This document shows, piece after piece, positions 5,117 to 6,039 of a stretch of 6,039 nucleotides of DNA (within the stretch, counting starts at the first letter, position 1; every line of letters begins with the position of its first letter). The notes below the pieces were generated by a model that saw only the letters and a list, made by a program, of their open reading frames with translations, did no database searches and had not been told where the DNA came from. The position numbers were made by a program, and so were the translations under genes. This DNA comes from Gammaproteobacteria bacterium (lineage in GTDB: Bacteria; Pseudomonadota; Gammaproteobacteria; SZUA-140): the NCBI GenBank assembly GCA_003230195.1, contig QIHH01000095.1:1-6039 (forward strand), read 5' to 3'.

Positions 5117-6039
5117 ATGACATTGACGCGACCTACGATGGTGATGATGACGCTATCAATTACCATCGCAAATAAACCAAAAAAGAAGGCAGGCCGAAAA
5201 CCCTTGCCCGCTAGCTTGCCACGCATTCGCATCGAACATCGCATACCGCAAGCCGAACAAGTGTGTCGTTGTGGCTGCCAACGCGTTGAGATCGGTGAAG
5301 TCACCAGCCAGCAATTAGATATTATTCCCGCCAAGGTGCAGGTCATCGTTAACGTACGCAAGAAGTACGCCTGCCAGCATTGTGAATCAGGGGTCATCAC
5401 CGCACCCTTACCCGCGCAACCCATCCCTAAAAGCAATGCCAGCCCCAATAGCTGGCCCATGTCGCCATCGCCAAGTATCAGGATGGTCTGCCACTACACC
5501 GTCAGGAAGCAACGCTCAATCGCAGTGGTGTTGAGATCCCACGCAACACCTTGGCTAACTGGATGATCAAGTCAGGTGAATTAACCCAGCCACTCATCAA
5601 CCTGCTTGAAGATAAGCTAATCGCCTACCCCGTCATGCACTGTGATGAAACCACACTACAGGTGCTCAAAGAACCCGATAAACAGGCCAGCCAAAAGTCC
5701 TACATGTGGGTACGGGTCGGTGGGCCGCCGACACAACCCGTTCGCCTTTTTCACTATGCCGACAGTCGCCGTGGCGAAGTCGTCAGTGCCTTGCTCGCGG
5801 GTTACAACGGTTATCTGCAAACCGATGACTATGCCGGATACAACGCCGTATGTGCTGAAAATACCATCACCCAATTAGGTTGCTGGGCACACGCCCGGCG
5901 CAAGTTTATCGATGCGCAGAAAGCCGCCGCCGGCAAAACCGGGCGATCAGGGAAGGCTGATGTTGCCGTCCGACTGATCGCGAAATTGTATGCCATTGAA
6001 AAGCGAATCAAACCACTTGCTCCAACAGAAAAGCACACC
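5104..6039 (+). pseudogene. tnpC: IS66 transposase TnpC, N-terminally deleted, frameshifted, runs off window end
   Basis: TnpC is the DDE transposase of IS66 elements. The remaining sequence uses three frames. 5104 to about 5154 reads A-N-D-I-D-A-T-Y-D-G-D-D-D-A, a usual acidic stretch. A net +1 shift near 5155 leads to S-I-T-I-A-N-K-P, a basic K-K-K-A-G-R-K-P run and the IS66 zinc-binding region, with cysteines C-x-C-x-C at 5264-5278 and C-x2-C at 5372-5383. One base lost near 5450 leads to the frame of L-A-H-V-A-I-A-K-Y, open to 6039. This last part holds the DDE domain: first Asp in M-H-C-D-E-T (5644-5646), second in L-Q-T-D-D-Y-A-G-Y (5824-5826), then C-W-A-H-A-R-R-K-F from 5881. The third catalytic Glu would lie beyond the window. 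About the first 90-100 residues are absent. The longest single frame from 5072 to 5566 is a mix of tnpA, tnpC and out-of-frame sequence. Confidence 0.88.

Larger units (their letters stand above)
4863..6039 (+). mobile_element. IS66-family insertion sequence, left part, internally deleted (right end outside window)
   Basis: The element starts at GTAAGCG, the conserved tip of IS66-family terminal repeats, 82 bases before the first transposase-related gene. It carries a broken tnpA and a broken tnpC. A complete member has tnpA, tnpB and tnpC over roughly 2.5 kb; here tnpA-like sequence passes directly into tnpC-like sequence near 5100-5116, so the end of tnpA, all of tnpB and about the first 90-100 codons of tnpC are gone, my estimate being around 0.8 kb. 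With no TnpB and three frameshifts it cannot move by its own proteins, though an intact relative could act on its ends. Confidence 0.85.

Noticed and set aside
5062..5460. 132-codon minus-strand open frame with hydrophobic stretches
   Set aside because: It is the reverse of the IS66 tnpA/tnpC sequence, which has strong family motifs on the plus strand.

Overview
The window looks like a chromosomal segment of a gammaproteobacterium, probably an environmental one. This rests on the siderophore/vitamin B12-type ABC transporter genes, a RecQ whose zinc-binding cysteines align with those of E. coli RecQ, and an IS66-family element. The first 3.1 kb has balanced base composition and ordinary gene spacing. 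The later part is accessory in character.

Layout: (1) 1-803 holds the last codons of a FecCD-type permease and, overlapping it by 10 bases, the complete ATPase of the same importer. (2) 804-1004 is a short gap with a TATAAT box directly before recQ and a puzzling minus-strand open frame. (3) 1005-3143 is recQ, with a full helicase core, zinc/winged-helix region, HRDC domain and an extra C-terminal helix-turn-helix extension. (4) 3144-3304 is AT-rich and carries repeated TACCAAT/ATTGGTA half-sites arranged as two inverted repeats plus an 11-bp tandem repeat, just ahead of the next gene. (5) 3305-4654 encodes a class II Fic protein (probable AMP-transferase) with the intact catalytic motif, the inhibitory S-x3-E-G motif and a C-terminal winged-helix-like region. 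It is visibly more AT-rich than recQ. (6) 4655-4862 has no recognisable gene. (7) 4863 to the window end is the left part of a broken IS66-family insertion sequence: the beginning of tnpA runs directly into the tnpC transposase, with the rest of tnpA, all of tnpB and the start of tnpC missing, and with single-base frameshifts.

The importer genes and recQ are unrelated housekeeping or semi-core genes. The Fic gene and the IS66 remnant look like acquired material sitting downstream of recQ. The most interesting unit is the Fic gene with its repeat-rich promoter. The arrangement suggests that the Fic protein, which carries its own inhibitory helix and a DNA-binding-like C-terminus, may control its own transcription through the four half-sites. 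No partner antitoxin gene is present. Function assignments come from motif recognition by eye, not from a database search.
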